A stretch of 64,000 nucleotides of DNA, taken from assembly GCA_963383645.1 (NCBI GenBank), contig OY726578.1, positions 19,908,592-19,972,591 on the forward strand, written 5' to 3'. Every line of letters starts with the position of its first letter. The first letter of the stretch is position 1. The notes below the pieces were generated by a model, which was not told the DNA's origin, did no database searches, and was given only the letters and a program-made list of their open reading frames with translations. Source of the DNA: Muscardinus avellanarius. Its lineage: Eukaryota; Chordata; Mammalia; Rodentia; Gliridae. The translations under genes were made by a program, and so were the position numbers. Shown here one piece after another: positions 61,391-64,000 of this stretch.

Positions 61391-61493
61391 GTCTTGCTGT
61401 TGGTGGTGGTGTTTAATTATGACTACTCTTTGGAAGCGTATGTGTGGCGTACCCATCCTCTATTTCAGCTCTTCTAGACCAGGAGCTGGTTAT

Positions 61494-61697
61494 GGGCACT
61501 GCATTTATCGAGCACCTACTATGGCTGGTACTTGACTGGGTGATTTCACGTGCTTTTTTCGTGGGGCCGCTCTCAAGTCCCCCGGGGTGGGGAGTCCTCC
61601 CCAAGGGCGGAGCGTGAAGAGACTTGCCCAGAATCTCAGGTCTACAAAGTGGAAGAGCTGGGATTTGAACCTGGGTCTGTGTGTGTGACTCCAACAC
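61494..61697 (-). mobile_element. MIR SINE
   Basis: ATTTATCGAGCACCTACTAT, then AGACTTGCCCAGAATCTCAG, then GAGCTGGGATTTGAACCTGG and GACTCCAACACC. Nearly full-length antisense MIR. Confidence 0.75.
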
Positions 61698-61698
61698 C

Positions 61699-61766
61699 AG
61701 GACTGGGAGTAGAGCTCGGAGGTACAACACCTCTGGGTTCAATTCCCAGTAGAAAAAAAAAAAAAA
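61699..61766 (+). mobile_element. ID half with poly(A) tail
   Basis: GGACTGGGAGTAGAGCTCGG to CAATTCCCAGTAG, then a 14-nt poly(A). No B1 half is present. Confidence 0.8.
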
Positions 61767-61961
61767 CAATTCTCATTAGAATTAAAACTCCCCAGAAGAC
61801 AGTGGTGGCCGGAGCAGGTCCAGCTTCTGAGGAACTGCGTAGGTGAACAGGTGCTAGTAGAATGGGCTGCATCTTGGGGGGCACCTGACACCAACTTGGG
61901 GTTCTCTTCCCAGGTCCCCCACCCCAGCCAACCCAGTCCTTATTCCTCTTTTTTATATGTG

Positions 61962-62159
61962 TGTGGTACTGGGGACGCAACCCAGGGGCATTCTATCTCT
62001 GAGCTGTACCCCCAGCCCTAATTTATTATTATTTTTTGAAACAGGGTCTCACTGAGTTGCAGAGGGCCTCGCTAAGTAGCTGAGGCTGTCTGCGAACCGC
62101 GATCCTCCCATCTCAGCCTCCCCCGGGCTGGGATGACAGGCGCGCGCCCCCAGCCCGGC
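61962..62159 (-). mobile_element. B1-dID SINE, type a
   Basis: A complete antisense copy, GTGGTACTGGGGACGCAACC to CGCGCCCCCAGCCCGGC. Confidence 0.9.
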
Positions 62160-62309
62160 CTTCCCACCTCTTCTTGGTGTTTTCTGAGTGATACTGTAGA
62201 AAATGTTTTGAGACGACATGATGTTCACAATCAATTTTTAAGCAGAAAGAAAACTATATGTGAGAAAGGCCCTTCACAGAGAGATGGGCATGGGGGGGAT
62301 GCTATATTT
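62160..62309. other. AT-leaning unassigned DNA
   Basis: Probably part of the L1 relic that follows. Confidence 0.35.
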
Positions 62310-62460
62310 TAAAAAAGATATACTATTCAGATGTCTATTTATATGTGTAAGTATAAATTTTATGGAGAAACGATCCTGGAGGTACATACACCCAAATGCT
62401 AATGGTCGCTTTCTCTGAGTGGCGGAAATGAGGGCTTTCTAAAAAATGTCCTTCCCCGAC
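62310..62460 (+). mobile_element. L1 3'UTR-like relic
   Basis: TTATGGAGAAACGATCCTGG, AGGTACATACACCCAAATGC and TAATGGTCGCTTTCTCTGAG resemble the L1M 3'UTR segment reading 'gaaggatatacaccaaactg ... agtggttatctctggg'. No coding potential. Confidence 0.5.
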
Positions 62461-62529
62461 ACCGCAACCTAAAGGCACTGAAGGGGGGCTCACCCGGAGG
62501 ATGGCTCCCGTGTCCACACGGCTCTGCCA

Positions 62530-62575
62530 GTGCACCGGCACACAGCAGGCGCATAGTAAGTGCTTGCCGCATGGA
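62530..62575 (+). mobile_element. MIR/L2 3'-end fragment
   Basis: CCGGCACACAGCAGGCGCAT, then AGTAAGTGCTTGCCG. Confidence 0.5.
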
Positions 62576-62666
62576 AGAAGAGGAATCGCTTCTGTGCAGT
62601 TTATATACTGTACCAGCCTAGCTCTTCCACAGAGAAGGTGTTAAGACGTTAGAGATTAAATAAGTA

Positions 62667-62822
62667 CTTTTTTTTTTTTTGCGTTACTGGGAATGGAACG
62701 CAGGGCATTCTACCTCCAAGCTACACACCCAGGCCTTTATTTGTTTGTTTGTTTATTTTGGTGGTACAGGGGTTCCTGGAAACCCTTCTACCTCTGAGCT
62801 ACATACCCACCCCTCCCTCCTC

Positions 62823-62875
<53 letters not shown>

Positions 62876-63342
62876 TTTCTTCCTTTTGATGGTACTGGGG
62901 TTCCTATAAACCCTTCTACCTCCAGGCTACACTCCCAGACCTATTTTATATATTTTTTTTAAATTTGGAAACAGGGTTTCTTAAGCCAGCGTGGCTGGCT
63001 TCGAACCTGCGCGATCCTCCTGTCTCCGCCTCCCAAGCTCGGGGATTACAAGCGTGCGCCACCACACCTGGCTTTTTTTATTCTTTATTTTAAAACAGGG
63101 TCTCACTGAGTTGCAAAGGGCCTCACTAATAGCTGAGGCTGGCCACGAACCCGGATCCTCCTGTCTCAGCCTCCAGAAGGCTGGGATTACAAGCGTGCGC
63201 CACCACGCCTTGCATTTGGAAACAGGATCTTTCTAGGTTGATGGAAGTCTCACTATTTTCTGAGGCTGCCCTCGAACCTGCGATCCTCCCATCTTAGCCT
63301 CTCAAGTACTGGGATAACAGGTGTGTGCCACCAGGCCTGACT
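62667..63342 (-). mobile_element. SINE nest: two outer copies around an inner type b copy
   Basis: Antisense ID halves at 62680-62735 and 62757-62812 stand left of the inner SINE. Antisense B1 halves at 63075-63213 and 63215-63342 stand right of it. The mirror arrangement indicates successive insertions into linkers or tails. Confidence 0.8.
62821..63074 (-). mobile_element. B1-dID SINE, type b (innermost), with (TTTC)n tail
   Basis: (TTTC)n 62823-62878, complete body 62885-63074 with AAGCCAGCGTGGCTGGCTTC junction. Confidence 0.93.
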
Positions 63343-63489
63343 TGAGGTGAGCACTGCTCTGATGATTGCTGAACAGATGAGCTTATCAAGACAAGAGAAG
63401 GCCAGGGTCTGGCCTGAGCCACCCAGCGCCAGGCGGGAGGGAGGGAGGGCCAGGAGCCGCCCAGGGACTGGCCACAGGGCCCCTTCTCC

Positions 63490-63490
63490 T

Positions 63491-63534
<44 letters not shown>
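63490..63534. repeat. (GT)n microsatellite
   Basis: A pure GT run of about 42 bp. Confidence 0.97.
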
Positions 63535-63535
<1 letters not shown>

Positions 63536-64000
63536 GGAGCCGCAGCCCAGCCCCCCGCTAGGATTATTCCCAGTGATAAATAACACGTGTAGCAGAGTTT
63601 ATACAAATCGTTAGCACAGGATTTACGTGGAGACGGCTGCGGGGCAATGGCCCGTGACCGCTACCTGTAGCTAGTGGCGTTCTGCAAAGGGCAGCGGGGG
63701 CCCAGCTGCGCCCGCGGCAGCCGGGGCGGGCGGACACGGCCCCGCACAGCCCGGGCTGGGGATGCGGAGGCCCCTGATGGGCTGGAGGAGGCGTGAATCC
63801 TCCTGCCAACGCCGGTGGGTGGAGAAGTCAGTGCCCAGGGCTCTGAGCTACACACTGATTCATCCGCGCCTGCAGGCATGAGCACCTACTGTGTGCCCGG
63901 CAGGGAGCTAAGACCAGCCAAGCAAACTGAGTCTCTTCCTTCACGGGGCTGACAGGGGCTAGATGAAAGCCCAGCCCCGCAGAGAGGAAGGATCGCGGGA
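63535..64000. other. Unique DNA with an L2-like end fragment
   Basis: No exon. About 63870-63950 (ATGAGCACCTACTGTGTGCC, GGCAGGGAGCTAAGACC, CTTCACGGGGCTGACAGGG) looks like an L2 3' fragment, plus strand. Confidence 0.45.

Overview
The window looks like non-coding DNA from a mammalian nuclear genome, most probably a rodent of the squirrel-related clade. The main evidence is a dense SINE family. Each full element has a B1-like 7SL half (starting GCCGGGCGTGGTGGCGCACGC), an A-rich linker, and a shortened ID half derived from tRNA-Ala (ending CTGGGTTCCATCCCCAGTACC). This is the B1-dID architecture described from squirrels, dormice and some other rodents. Several copies have intact target-site duplications, so the family was active fairly recently. 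The species and the locus cannot be named from the sequence alone.

I find no convincing protein-coding exon, tRNA or rRNA gene, or CRISPR array. The long open frames come from low-complexity tracts (polypurine at about 1975-2464 and 12203-12706, GGAT repeats at about 39266-39800 and 59740-60455), from a minisatellite (19792-20188), from the antisense strand of SINEs, or from GC-rich unique DNA. One short minus-strand frame (45085-45351) has less biased composition and a donor-like end, and is flagged only as a candidate.

Layout. 0-6 kb: tetranucleotide repeat, trimeric SINE, polypurine tract, a 5'-truncated L1 3'UTR with clear target-site duplication, L1 ORF2 debris, SINEs and a complete ID monomer. 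6-12 kb: MIR and SINE copies, including one SINE flanked by an unusually long direct repeat, plus a probable conserved non-coding element (CNE). 12-20 kb: a 0.5 kb GGA/GAA tract, SINE-poor unique DNA, and a minisatellite with two unit lengths. 20-29 kb: candidate CNEs (22.1, 22.6-23.0, 26.7-27.0 kb) and a degraded MLT1-like LTR with nested insertions and a perfect 17-bp-arm inverted repeat. 29-36 kb: nested and tandem SINEs. 37-44 kb: a SINE-depleted block rich in AT-biased, homeobox-motif-rich candidate CNEs, then a triple-nested SINE. 44-55 kb: a long L2 3' end, more SINEs, an L1 remnant and GC-rich unique DNA. 55-57.6 kb: a second SINE-depleted block with a candidate CNE. 57.6-64 kb: nested SINEs, a large GGAT array, MIR and L2 remnants.

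The overall picture (no exons, many candidate CNEs, SINE-depleted islands) fits the regulatory landscape or a large intron of a developmental gene. That is inference: conservation was judged by composition and motif content, not by alignment. SINEs are grouped here as type a (older, linker reads TCAGCTACTTAGTGAGGCCC), type c (intermediate) and type b (younger-looking, with a GCTGGCTTAAGAGACCC junction and a GGTTCGAAGCC B box).
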